A DNA stretch of 64,000 nt from Ihuprevotella massiliensis. Its GTDB lineage: Bacteria; Bacteroidota; Bacteroidia; Bacteroidales; Bacteroidaceae. The notes under the pieces were generated by a model that saw only the letters and a program-made list of their open reading frames with translations, made no database searches and was not told where the DNA came from. The stretch covers positions 1,227,084 through 1,291,083 of the forward strand of contig LT608321.1 in the NCBI GenBank assembly GCA_900095835.1. The letters run 5' to 3'. Position numbers and translations under genes: made by a program. Shown here piece by piece: positions 53,605-61,990 of this stretch; the first letter of the stretch is position 1, and each line of letters opens with the position of its first letter.

Positions 53605-54270
53605 ATGCTACAATCTCACTTCAACTTAGAAGGTCTCATCGAAGCAGGTTGCGACGAAGCGGGCCGCGGCTGTTTAGCGGGCGCCGTCTTTGCAGCTGCT
53701 GTCATTCTCCCTCCGAACTATGAGAACTCACTACTCAATGATTCCAAACAGTTGTCTGCCAAGAAACGTGATGCACTGCGCGCGGTCATTGAGCGAGATG
53801 CGCTAGCTTGGTGTGTAGCACAAGTGGATCCTGAAGAGATAGACCGCATCAACATCCTCAATGCTGCCATTCTCGCTATGCACCGTGCCCTAGATGGGCT
53901 CACCCTTCGCCCCGAATACATCATCGTCGATGGCAATCGTTTCAAACCTTATCACGACTGCCGAGTGCAACACACGGATAAGGTATCAACCCCAACAGAA
54001 GAACCGGCTATTATCCCCCACACGACCATCGTGAAAGGTGATGGAAAATATCTATCCATCGCAGCAGCTTCTATCTTAGCGAAAACTTATCGCGACGACT
54101 ATATGACGAAGCTCCACCAACAACACCCTCACTATGGCTGGGACCACAATGCAGGTTACCCAACTCGCCAACATCGTGCGGGCATCGCCGAACACGGCAC
54201 GACTCCCTTCCATCGCTTGACCTTCAACCTCTTAGGCGATCGAGCTCAACTCGAATTAGATTTCAAATAG
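53605..54270 (+). CDS. rnhB: Ribonuclease HII
   Basis: 221 residues from the ATG at 53605. AGCDEAGRGCLAGAVFAAAV holds the catalytic Asp17-Glu18 pair; NDSKQLSAKKR, ILNAAILAMHRAL, IIVDGNRFKPY and KGDGKYLSIAAASILAKTYR supply the remaining catalytic Asp and conserved surface. It removes RNA from RNA-DNA hybrids and single ribonucleotides. There is an extra Thr/Glu/Pro-rich stretch of about 15 residues (CRVQHTDKVSTPTEEPAII) before the conserved strand. A TTG start further upstream at 53572 is possible but unneeded. It is 15 bp before priA. Confidence 0.94.
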   Translation: MLQSHFNLEGLIEAGCDEAGRGCLAGAVFAAAVILPPNYENSLLNDSKQLSAKKRDALRAVIERDALAWCVAQVDPEEIDRINILNAAILAMHRALDGLTLRPEYIIVDGNRFKPYHDCRVQHTDKVSTPTEEPAIIPHTTIVKGDGKYLSIAAASILAKTYRDDYMTKLHQQHPHYGWDHNAGYPTRQHRAGIAEHGTTPFHRLTFNLLGDRAQLELDFK

Positions 54271-54285
54271 TTTCCCACTCTTCCC

Positions 54286-56769
54286 ATGTCACACTACGCA
54301 GACATCGTACTTCCTTTGGCTGTTCCGGGTGCCTATACCTATCGCGTTCCCCCCACGTTGGGGAAAAATCTTGTCGTAGGCTCACGCGTAGTGGTGCCGT
54401 TGGGAAAATCTAAACGCTACACCGGAATTGTCATCCGTTTACATGATGGAAACAGCACCATTGAAGCCGAAAAAATAAAGGATATAGAAGAGTTGGTAGA
54501 TGAACAGCCCCTACTCTTACCTCAACAGATTGAGCTTTGGCGCTGGATGGCGCAATACTATCTCTGCTGCCCTGGCGAAGTGATGAAAGCTGCCCTACCT
54601 GCTGGCTTAAAACTCGAAAGTGAAACGCTTCTTGTGGCGACTGAAGATGCAGACCCAAATGATGAGCAACTGACGAAGACGGAACAAGCCCTCCTTCGTG
54701 CACTCACCAAAGCACAGAGTTTGCTCCAAGTGCGAAAGGCACTGCCGCTTCCAGGACTCACCCGAGCAGCTAAAAGACTCATCGAAAACGGCTTGATTGA
54801 GGTAGAAGAACGCGTGAGCCAATCGTTCAAGAGCAAAACCACCCCGATGCTCCGTTTGGCTGATGCCTATCATTCGGAGGAAGCCCTCTTACAACTGGAC
54901 AATCAACTAAAGCGTGCGGAACGTCAACGCGAGGCGCTCCTTGCTTTTCTCGACATGGCTGGCGTGGACAGTGCCACGACCCTGAAAAACTTCTCTTTGT
55001 TGCAACCAGTACAGCGCCATTTGCTCCAAGAACAGCTTGGTGATTCTACGACTGGCATTCCTGCCCTCGTGAAGCGCGGAGTGCTCGAGACATACAATGT
55101 GGAGGTGGGACGTCTCAAACTGCACAAGGCCCTCCCCGAAAGCCTGCACCACCCTCTCAGCGAACCACAACAAAAAGCGCACGATGAGATTGTAGCTTTG
55201 TGGGAAAAACACCACGTTGTCTTGTTGCATGGAGTCACCTCTAGCGGAAAAACAGAAGTTTACATCCAGTTGATTAAAGAAACGATTGCGCGCGGACAAC
55301 AAGTATTGTTTCTCCTCCCCGAAATTGCGCTCACCACTCAAATTACCGACCGTCTCGGACGCGTGTTTGGAGAGCAGTTAGGGGTCTATCATTCCAAGTT
55401 CCCCGATAATGAGCGCGTAGAGTTGTGGCAAAAGCAACTTTCCGATGCTCCTTTTCCTCTCATTCTCGGTGTTCGATCTTCCTTGTTCCTTCCCTTCCAA
55501 AACCTAGGTTTGGTGATTATAGACGAAGAGCACGAATCGAGCTACAAACAGCAAGACCCTGCACCGCGCTATCATGCACGCGACACCGCTATCCTCATGG
55601 CGCATCAAGCAGGGGCAAAGGTGCTCCTCGGCACTGCCACCCCTTCCGTAGAGACTTATGCCCACGCCCAAGAGGGAAAATATGGCTATGTAGTCATGAA
55701 CCAACGCTTTGGCGAGGTGGCGATGCCCGAAATCGTGATAGAAGACGTGGCTGAACTGCGCCGCAAACGCCTCATGCCTACGCCCTTCTCCCCTCGACTG
55801 CGCGACGAGATAGAAGCCGCTCTCCAACAAGGACAACAGGCTATCCTGTTTCTTAATCGCCGTGGCTATAGTCCGGTGCTCCAATGCCGCAGCTGTGGAT
55901 GGTCGCCTCACTGCACACGCTGCGATGTACCGCTGACCCTCCATTTGAAGATGAACAAAATGGTGTGTCACTATTGTGGCACACACTATGATGTTCCCAC
56001 CCACTGTCCACAATGTGAGCAGGCTGACTTGCGCGACATGGGAGCCGGTACTGAAAAGATTGAAGCTGCCATCGAAACTTGCTTCCCCCAAGCCAAAGTG
56101 GGACGCATGGACCTCGACACCACACGCTCTCGCTCTGCCTACGAGCGCATCATTCGCGATTTCCAACACGGACAAACCAATCTTTTGGTAGGCACGCAGA
56201 TGGTGACCAAAGGATTGGACTTTGGAGGAGTGAGCGTGGTAGGTATCATCAACGCAGACCAACTGCTGAATCAATGTGATTTTCGCGCCCACGAACGTGC
56301 TTTTCAAATGCTCTCACAGGTCGCAGGTCGCGCTGGCAGACGCGGCAAACAAGGACGTGTGGTGCTCCAAACACGACAAGCCAAACTTCCGGTGGTGCAA
56401 CAGATAGTGGCAGGAGACTATGGTGCGATGTTTCGACAAGAGATGCGCAACCGCCATCAGTTTCGCTTCCCTCCTGTGGTGCGTCTCATCGCCATTTATC
56501 TGAAACATCGCGAAGAACGTGTGGTGGCAGGTGCCTCACGCCAGTTGGCAGCGTGGTTGCAGCCTCAGTTTGGCGAAGACCTCCTCGGTCCCGACCGTCC
56601 ACACGTGGGATATGTGCAACTGCTCCACATTCGCAAAATACTCTTGAAGATAGATTCCTCACGAAGCGCTTCTGAAGTTCGCCAAATGCTTAGTGCTTAT
56701 CGAGATGGACTCATCGCTCTCCCCCAATTTCGCAACGTAACCCTCTACTTTGATGTCGATCCAGTCTAG
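54286..56769 (+). CDS. priA: Primosomal replication protein N' (helicase PriA)
   Basis: 827 residues. The 3' DNA-binding domain starts at ADIVLPLAVPGAYTYRVP. The helicase core has Walker A LHGVTSSGKTEVY (about 313-325) and the DEEH box VIIDEEHESSYKQQDPAPRY. The zinc-binding insert is complete: CRSCGWSPHCTRCD and CHYCGTHYDVPTHCPQC. VTKGLDFGGVSVVGI and QVAGRAGRRGKQGRVVLQT are motifs V and VI. It reloads the replisome at stalled forks. Typical Bacteroidetes length. Confidence 0.96.
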   Translation: MSHYADIVLPLAVPGAYTYRVPPTLGKNLVVGSRVVVPLGKSKRYTGIVIRLHDGNSTIEAEKIKDIEELVDEQPLLLPQQIELWRWMAQYYLCCPGEVMKAALPAGLKLESETLLVATEDADPNDEQLTKTEQALLRALTKAQSLLQVRKALPLPGLTRAAKRLIENGLIEVEERVSQSFKSKTTPMLRLADAYHSEEALLQLDNQLKRAERQREALLAFLDMAGVDSATTLKNFSLLQPVQRHLLQEQLGDSTTGIPALVKRGVLETYNVEVGRLKLHKALPESLHHPLSEPQQKAHDEIVALWEKHHVVLLHGVTSSGKTEVYIQLIKETIARGQQVLFLLPEIALTTQITDRLGRVFGEQLGVYHSKFPDNERVELWQKQLSDAPFPLILGVRSSLFLPFQNLGLVIIDEEHESSYKQQDPAPRYHARDTAILMAHQAGAKVLLGTATPSVETYAHAQEGKYGYVVMNQRFGEVAMPEIVIEDVAELRRKRLMPTPFSPRLRDEIEAALQQGQQAILFLNRRGYSPVLQCRSCGWSPHCTRCDVPLTLHLKMNKMVCHYCGTHYDVPTHCPQCEQADLRDMGAGTEKIEAAIETCFPQAKVGRMDLDTTRSRSAYERIIRDFQHGQTNLLVGTQMVTKGLDFGGVSVVGIINADQLLNQCDFRAHERAFQMLSQVAGRAGRRGKQGRVVLQTRQAKLPVVQQIVAGDYGAMFRQEMRNRHQFRFPPVVRLIAIYLKHREERVVAGASRQLAAWLQPQFGEDLLGPDRPHVGYVQLLHIRKILLKIDSSRSASEVRQMLSAYRDGLIALPQFRNVTLYFDVDPV

Positions 56770-56797
56770 CCTTTTAGACTGGATTGATTTGTTTTTC
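56761..56797 (+). terminator. Terminator overlapping the priA stop codon
   Basis: CCAGTCTA (ending on the stop codon) pairs with TAGACTGG, and a T-rich stretch follows. Confidence 0.65.
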
Positions 56798-56906
56798 CTC
56801 AATCCAAGAGGAGGAATATAGGAACTTCTCTTTGCTGAATTGCAAGAAAAACAGAAAAACGGCTACACTTTTTGCTGCCCCCCTTGCCATTTTCAAAAAT
56901 TCGTTC

Positions 56907-56914
56907 TATCTTTG
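56907..56914 (+). promoter_or_regulatory. -7 box (TATCTTTG) of the DUF2946-like gene
   Basis: TATCTTTG ends 8 nt before the ATG at 56923, so the leader is only a few bases long. Confidence 0.55.
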
Positions 56915-56922
56915 CCCCTATC

Positions 56923-57375
56923 ATGCTACGAATGTTCAAACGAAAATACAAGGCTATGATGATGGCATGGGTCATGCTATTGTCATTTTTGCCTCAAGTG
57001 TTGGTGAAGGGATTTCACCAGCATGGGACTTCGTTGGACAAGGTGGAATGCAATTTAGTGGCACGCACCCTGCATGCCCCTTCTACTTCGACGGCTGAGG
57101 ACAGAAATGCTCAAGCCACGCAAAAACAGCATGACAACCAGCGCAAACACCTTGCGCAACATCAGAAAAACTCTTCAGATGAGGGGAAAGGCAACAGCAC
57201 AGATGGTCACGATTGCGCCATCTGCCATTTCTTGATTTCGCCCTTCACCCCTCCCACTTTCACGGCTTTCTCTTTCTATGCTCCCACCGTGCGTGTTGCC
57301 TACCTGCAACAAGCCGATGCGGTGTGCTCGGTTGCCGTGGCCACTCCCCAACTTCGTGGACCTCCACAAGGCTAA
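56923..57375 (+). CDS. DUF2946-like His/Cys protein upstream of a TonB receptor
   Basis: 150 residues from the ATG at 56923 (a second ATG at 56932 is also possible). A hydrophobic N-terminal segment (AMMMAWVMLLSFLPQVLV) is followed by FHQHG, a long polar His/Gln/Lys-rich stretch (about 50-98), and HDCAICHF with a CxxC pair. A hydrophobic part follows and the protein ends LRGPPQG. The CxxC and terminal RxPP pattern is what I know from DUF2946 proteins that sit before TonB-dependent metal receptors. I assign it to that class by pattern, not by search. Metal or heme binding in the periplasm is inference. Confidence 0.6.
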   Translation: MLRMFKRKYKAMMMAWVMLLSFLPQVLVKGFHQHGTSLDKVECNLVARTLHAPSTSTAEDRNAQATQKQHDNQRKHLAQHQKNSSDEGKGNSTDGHDCAICHFLISPFTPPTFTAFSFYAPTVRVAYLQQADAVCSVAVATPQLRGPPQG

Positions 57376-57628
57376 AACACTGACTTAGACTAGATTTTCA
57401 TCACTGCCATCTCCCTTTGTCGAGATGAGATGCCTCTGGTCTAGTCCTCAATTTGCCCTTTTTTAGGCAAATTCTTTCCTCTATTTTTCTTCTTTTTGTG
57501 TTCTCATGACAGAAATACCCCTCCTTTCGCGAGGTGTTTCTGCGGCTTCGGCATTCGTCTGAGGGATCATTTCTTCGTGCGTCCTCAGCTACCGTCCGAA
57601 GTGTGAGACGATGACTTAGGATTTCTCT
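57376..57628 (+). promoter_or_regulatory. Structured leader upstream of the TonB-dependent receptor
   Basis: Several RNA-like structures follow one another. GACTAGA (57388-57394) pairs with TCTAGTC (57440-57446) and encloses CATCTC/GAGATG. AATTTGCC/GGCAAATT (57450-57473) with a T-rich tail looks like a terminator. CAGAAA/TTTCTG (57510-57542) encloses CCTC/GAGG. CTTCGG (57546-57551) pairs with CCGAAG (57596-57601) and encloses CTGAGG/CCTCAG. I do not recognise a named riboswitch. The order of structure, terminator, structure suggests attenuation control of the receptor. Confidence 0.45.
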
Positions 57629-59965
57629 ATGAAGCGATTTTTCTCCATGAATTTCGCCTTGTGGTTGATGGTTGTGCTGTGCCTACTATCTGCCGCATTG
57701 CCTACATTTGCTCAAAATTCTAATTTCTTCCGCATCATTGTGCTGGATGCCGATAATGGTATTCCCGTGATGGGAGTAAGCGTGGCGCGACACAAAGACA
57801 TTGCTCCCTCTGCTAGCGACGGCACATTGCACATCGCGTCTTCTCAACTCAAAGGCGACAGTTTGCTGCTTCGTGCCATCGGCTACTATCCTTTGGCAGT
57901 TGCCGTGCAGGAAGTGCGCCACCACCAACCTCTGCGTGTGCAGATACTCCCCATGAGCAACCAGCTCAACGAAGCTGTGGTGAGCGGACAACGCGTGATG
58001 CACACGCAAAATGCAGTGGCAAACACCATTGGGACCGCTGACATTGCCAAAAATCTGGGAAACACTTTCGCCGGAATGCTCGAACAAGTGAGTGGCGTGA
58101 GCATGATTCAGACAGGATCAACCATCGCCAAACCCGTGGTGCACGGCATGTATGGCAACCGCTTGTTGATTATGAACAATGGAGTGCGCCAGCAAGGACA
58201 ACAATGGGGCGTGGATCACGCGCCCGAGCTCGACGCCAGTGCGGCAGGTCGGGTCACCGTGGTGAAAGGTGCAGAAGCCGTGCGCTATGGTTCGGAAGCT
58301 CTTGGTGGTGTCGTCTTGATGGATGCTCAGCCCTTACCCTATGGTCAACGAAAAATCATGGGTAAATTGAGTGGACTCTACGGCAGCAATGGACGAAAAT
58401 ATGCCGTGACCCAGCATTTGAGTCAAAGTTTTCCACTCTTCGGCGGCGATGCGGCTTGGCGAGCACAAGGCACTTATGTCAATGGTGGCGACCGCAGCAC
58501 TGGTAGCTATCTTCTTAACAATACTGGCATGCGAGAAGTCACCGCATCCGCTGCGTTGGGCTGGCGCAACTCACGTCTAGAATTGCAAGGCTTCTACAGT
58601 TTTTACTCCACCCAAGTGGGCGTGCTCTTCAGTGCACAGATGGGAGATGAAGAACTCTTGCGCGAGCGTATCAAAATAGGACAGCCTGTCAATTTCTATC
58701 CCTGGACGCGCAGCATCGACTATCCACACCAAAAGGTCATGCACCACGTGGGAAAGTTGGAAGGGCGCTACACCTTCGCCAACAAAAGCCGATTGTCCAT
58801 AAAAACCGCCTGGCAGCACGACGACCGCCGCGAATACAATCAGCGCAGAAACTATCGTTCCATGGTTCCCACCTTGGATTTGCGCCTCAACAACTTTCAG
58901 ACCGACGCTCAGTGGAAACACACTTACGCTGACAACTGGTCTAGCGAAATCGGGGCTTTCTACGGCACAATCGACAATTACAACGAACCAGGCACCGGAG
59001 TAGTACCCATCATCCCCAACTACACTCAACAAAACCTCGGGGTCTACGGCATTCAGAAATACACGGGCCACGATTGGGGCGCAGAACTTGGAGCACGGGC
59101 CGATCACCAAACCATTGATGCACGCGGCAAAAACATCTATGGGGAGAATTATGGCAACTTGACCCGCTACCCCAACTTCACCTACTCTGCTGGCGCGCAC
59201 TATCATGTGTTGCCTCAACTCGATGTACTCACCAATTTCGGCACAGCCTGGCGCGCTCCTCACGTGCATGAGTTGTACAGCTATGGCGTGGAACAATCCA
59301 GTGGTCTATTTGCCCGTGGCGACTCCACACTCCGCCCCGAGGTGAGCGCAAAATGGGTAACCTCCTTGCGTTATGCCTCTAAGCACATCACCGCTTCAGT
59401 GGATGCTTATCTGCAATGGATTGACCATTACATCTACGATGAGCCCACGCAAGAAGTCATCACCATGGTGTCAGGAGCCTATCCCGTGTTTCAATATCGC
59501 AGCGCCAATGCTTTTTTCCGTGGCATTGATGGCGATTTTTCTGCGAAAATCACTCCGAAACTCCATTACACCTTAGGTGCGAGCATGGTATGGGCGAATG
59601 AAACAAAGACTAATCGTCCTCTCCCCTACATCCCCTCTTTCCGCGCCACGCAAAGTTTGGCTTATCATTTCGGCAATCTGGGACACCTCCACGACATCCA
59701 TGCCAAGGTGACGCACCGCTTTGTTGCCAAACAGACACGATTTGATGCAAAAGCCGACTTGATTGACCACACCCCACCTGCCTATCAACTTTGGGGTGCC
59801 GACTTGAGTGCAAACTTCGTGATGCGCAATGGACATCACCTCCACATTCTCCTCACGGCCGACAATATTTTCAATCTCACCTATCGTGAATACACCAATC
59901 GTTTCCGCTATTATGCCCACGACCTCGGACGAGATGTGCGCTTGATGCTCACCTGGGATTTCTAA
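57629..59965 (+). CDS. TonB-dependent outer-membrane receptor
   Basis: 778 residues with a signal peptide (cleavage near TFAQ, residue 29). A carboxypeptidase-regulatory-like domain covers about 32-115 (IIVLDADNGIPVMGVSVARH), the plug about 120-240 (MLEQVSGVSMIQTGSTIAKP, VTVVKGAEAVRYGSEALGG), and a 22-strand barrel fills the rest, ending in Phe (MLTWDF). The plug stretch with HGMYGNRLLIMNNGV and VDHAPELDA is close in pattern to ZnuD/OprC-type metal receptors (from memory, unsearched). It lacks a partner SusD, so glycan uptake is unlikely. The two following lipoproteins start within 60 and 90 bp or less, in the same direction. Confidence 0.88.
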   Translation: MKRFFSMNFALWLMVVLCLLSAALPTFAQNSNFFRIIVLDADNGIPVMGVSVARHKDIAPSASDGTLHIASSQLKGDSLLLRAIGYYPLAVAVQEVRHHQPLRVQILPMSNQLNEAVVSGQRVMHTQNAVANTIGTADIAKNLGNTFAGMLEQVSGVSMIQTGSTIAKPVVHGMYGNRLLIMNNGVRQQGQQWGVDHAPELDASAAGRVTVVKGAEAVRYGSEALGGVVLMDAQPLPYGQRKIMGKLSGLYGSNGRKYAVTQHLSQSFPLFGGDAAWRAQGTYVNGGDRSTGSYLLNNTGMREVTASAALGWRNSRLELQGFYSFYSTQVGVLFSAQMGDEELLRERIKIGQPVNFYPWTRSIDYPHQKVMHHVGKLEGRYTFANKSRLSIKTAWQHDDRREYNQRRNYRSMVPTLDLRLNNFQTDAQWKHTYADNWSSEIGAFYGTIDNYNEPGTGVVPIIPNYTQQNLGVYGIQKYTGHDWGAELGARADHQTIDARGKNIYGENYGNLTRYPNFTYSAGAHYHVLPQLDVLTNFGTAWRAPHVHELYSYGVEQSSGLFARGDSTLRPEVSAKWVTSLRYASKHITASVDAYLQWIDHYIYDEPTQEVITMVSGAYPVFQYRSANAFFRGIDGDFSAKITPKLHYTLGASMVWANETKTNRPLPYIPSFRATQSLAYHFGNLGHLHDIHAKVTHRFVAKQTRFDAKADLIDHTPPAYQLWGADLSANFVMRNGHHLHILLTADNIFNLTYREYTNRFRYYAHDLGRDVRLMLTWDF

Positions 59966-60022
59966 CATTCCACTAGAATCTGAATACAAACGAGGCTACC
60001 CCTCTTAACATTGCACAAGAAT

Positions 60023-60796
60023 ATGAACAAATCCTTCTCTCTCCTATCGCTGATGTTTGCGCTATTCATAGCCTTTGTCAGCTGCAACTCCACTGTGCGC
60101 GAACCAGTAGATGAACGCAAAAGTAAAGACCACGGTGACCCCATCAGTGTGGTATTGACGCTCACTCCCGGCACTCTCGTGAATCAAGTGTTCACCCCAC
60201 AGCTCAATCCCACGATGCCACAACGTAGTCGTCAGACCATCGAATACTCCCTCCAAAAAGAGATTGGTTGGGCTCCCAAGGCAGGCAGCAATGCAGGCTT
60301 TGAGGTGTATCAAGCTAGCGAAGACCCCACACAAGTCTACCGTCTCGACATCCGCTACTACGATCTTGAACACAAAGATATTACGTATCAGTTTGTAGAA
60401 AACGGACAAGATAAAATTCACCAACACTTCTTCACAGCCGAAAATGTGAAGACCGCCGACGGCATGCTCGAGCATAAAGAAGTCAAATCCAATGCTGTGT
60501 TTGACTATGTGTATGGCGACACAGATCCATGGTCACTAGAAATGGGCAACAATGGGGTGCGCTGGATTGGCAAAGACAACCCTATCGGATTTAAGGGTTA
60601 TTTCCGCTTCAAACAAGTACGCAATTTTGAAATCAACACGCGCCTTATGCACGCTCGTATTTCAAAATACAATCGCGTCAACCACACTATCTCTCCTTTC
60701 TACGCACCCACACCTGGACAACGTAGCGAAGATGCTTGGGATGTGGCAATGCGCTTCCCCGTATCTGTGACTCAGGCACCCTCTACACAAAAATAA
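60023..60796 (+). CDS. Lipoprotein with HQHFF motif (paralogue 1)
   Basis: 257 residues from the ATG at 60023. A lipobox ends AFVSC (Cys near 21). The shared blocks with the next gene are LDIRYYDLEHKDITYQFVEN, GQDKIHQHFFTAENV, NPIGFKGYFRFKQVRNFEIN and APTPGQRSEDAWDVAMRFP. I recognise no named domain. His residues in HQHFF and in LEHK could bind a metal; this is inference from the motif and the receptor neighbour. It would sit on the periplasmic or outer face of the outer membrane. Confidence 0.7.
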   Translation: MNKSFSLLSLMFALFIAFVSCNSTVREPVDERKSKDHGDPISVVLTLTPGTLVNQVFTPQLNPTMPQRSRQTIEYSLQKEIGWAPKAGSNAGFEVYQASEDPTQVYRLDIRYYDLEHKDITYQFVENGQDKIHQHFFTAENVKTADGMLEHKEVKSNAVFDYVYGDTDPWSLEMGNNGVRWIGKDNPIGFKGYFRFKQVRNFEINTRLMHARISKYNRVNHTISPFYAPTPGQRSEDAWDVAMRFPVSVTQAPSTQK

Positions 60797-60824
60797 TCAC
60801 GAACTTTTATAACACAATATCAAG

Positions 60825-61874
60825 ATGAACAAGAAGATTCTCTCTCTCCTCATGGTCTTGCTCTGCGGCTTCACTTTTGCAGCCTGCGGAAAAGACGAAA
60901 CTTGGATTCGCCCCCAGCACAATACTCCTCTTCAACCAGACAACGGCAAATCAGAAACTCCTCACGAGGACGAAGATGCGCCTGCCAAAGTACAACTGAC
61001 CCTGGCTGGTGGTCATTTCCATGGTGTAGCCTTCCACCAAGATGCCGATGCCAAGGGCATGCTCTACAAAAAGGCGGTGCAGCACATCACCTATGTGCGC
61101 GAAGGCAACCAATGGAAGTTGGCAGAAGGCAGTGACTCCGTGTTTCGCGTGATGAGTTCCAACGAATATCGCTATCCTTATGGTTTGTGGATCAAATACT
61201 ACGACAAGGATGGCAAAGACATCACAAGCACCATCGCAGAAAATGGCGAAAGCAAAGCGCATCAGCACTTCTTCCAAGCCAGCAATGTGCGCCCCACTTT
61301 CGATGGCAAAGCTCAAGAATATGACAACGTCACAGACTCTCTGATGGACTACATCTACATGGACACTAATCCCACCGATGGCATTTTGAAAGCCACCACC
61401 GTGGATGGAAAAACCATTCCAGCTGCCACACTTCGCGGTTCACGTGTCATTGGCAAGAAGGGCGACGACCTGATTTTTACTCCTGAAAATCCCATCGGTA
61501 TGAAAGGCTTCTTCCAGTTCAAACGCGAGCGCAAGCAGTTTGACTTGAACATCAGCCTCTACCACTTTGAAGGCAACGCGAAATTCCTCGACGGCACTCC
61601 ATCGGGCTTTGTGGCTCCTCGTGCTGGACAGCGCGGAATGGGTCACCTGGAAGCACAATTCAAGATTCCTTTCATCGTCTTTGCTTCACGTGAAGAGACT
61701 GGACTTTGGGAAAAGCTCGACCGAGTACCTTTCGACAAGCTCAATGCTGACGAACAACGTCTTGTCACTTCTACGGCTCGCGCCTACAAGATTTCGATCC
61801 CTCAAGCCATCAACGAGTGGTTTGAACAAATCTTGGGAGAAGTAGACAAAGAGAGCGGTAGCCTTTGGTTCTAA
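60825..61874 (+). CDS. Lipoprotein with HFHG and HQHFF motifs (paralogue 2)
   Basis: 349 residues. A lipobox ends TFAAC (Cys21). It begins the conserved part with VQLTLAGGHFHGVAFHQDAD, richer in His than its partner, then LWIKYYDKDGKDITSTIAEN, ESKAHQHFFQASNV, NPIGMKGFFQFKRERKQFDL and APRAGQRGMGHLEAQFKIP. The C-terminal 70 residues (from FASREETGLWEKLDRVP) have no counterpart in paralogue 1. It lies 28 bp after that gene, and a bidirectional terminator closes the operon. Its proposed role is surface capture of a ligand for the TonB receptor. Confidence 0.7.
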   Translation: MNKKILSLLMVLLCGFTFAACGKDETWIRPQHNTPLQPDNGKSETPHEDEDAPAKVQLTLAGGHFHGVAFHQDADAKGMLYKKAVQHITYVREGNQWKLAEGSDSVFRVMSSNEYRYPYGLWIKYYDKDGKDITSTIAENGESKAHQHFFQASNVRPTFDGKAQEYDNVTDSLMDYIYMDTNPTDGILKATTVDGKTIPAATLRGSRVIGKKGDDLIFTPENPIGMKGFFQFKRERKQFDLNISLYHFEGNAKFLDGTPSGFVAPRAGQRGMGHLEAQFKIPFIVFASREETGLWEKLDRVPFDKLNADEQRLVTSTARAYKISIPQAINEWFEQILGEVDKESGSLWF

Positions 61875-61911
61875 TCCCCGCTCACTCTAAACACAAACTC
61901 CTTACAACATG

Positions 61912-61953
61912 AAAAAATCCGTGGACGATGTGATATTCGTCCACGGATTTTTT
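61912..61953. terminator. Bidirectional terminator between the lipoprotein and gdhA genes
   Basis: A perfect 17-bp stem flanked by an A run on one side and a T run on the other (AAAAAATCCGTGGACGA and its complement, 8-nt loop). It serves both converging transcripts. Confidence 0.9.
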
Positions 61954-61990
61954 GTTTTATCAAAGAGTGATACGGAGTCTAATGAAGCAT

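Noticed and set aside
57376-57628. TPP or cobalamin riboswitch before the TonB receptor
   Set aside because: The CTGAGG and GCCATC words are only partial matches; the conserved core strings of either class are missing.
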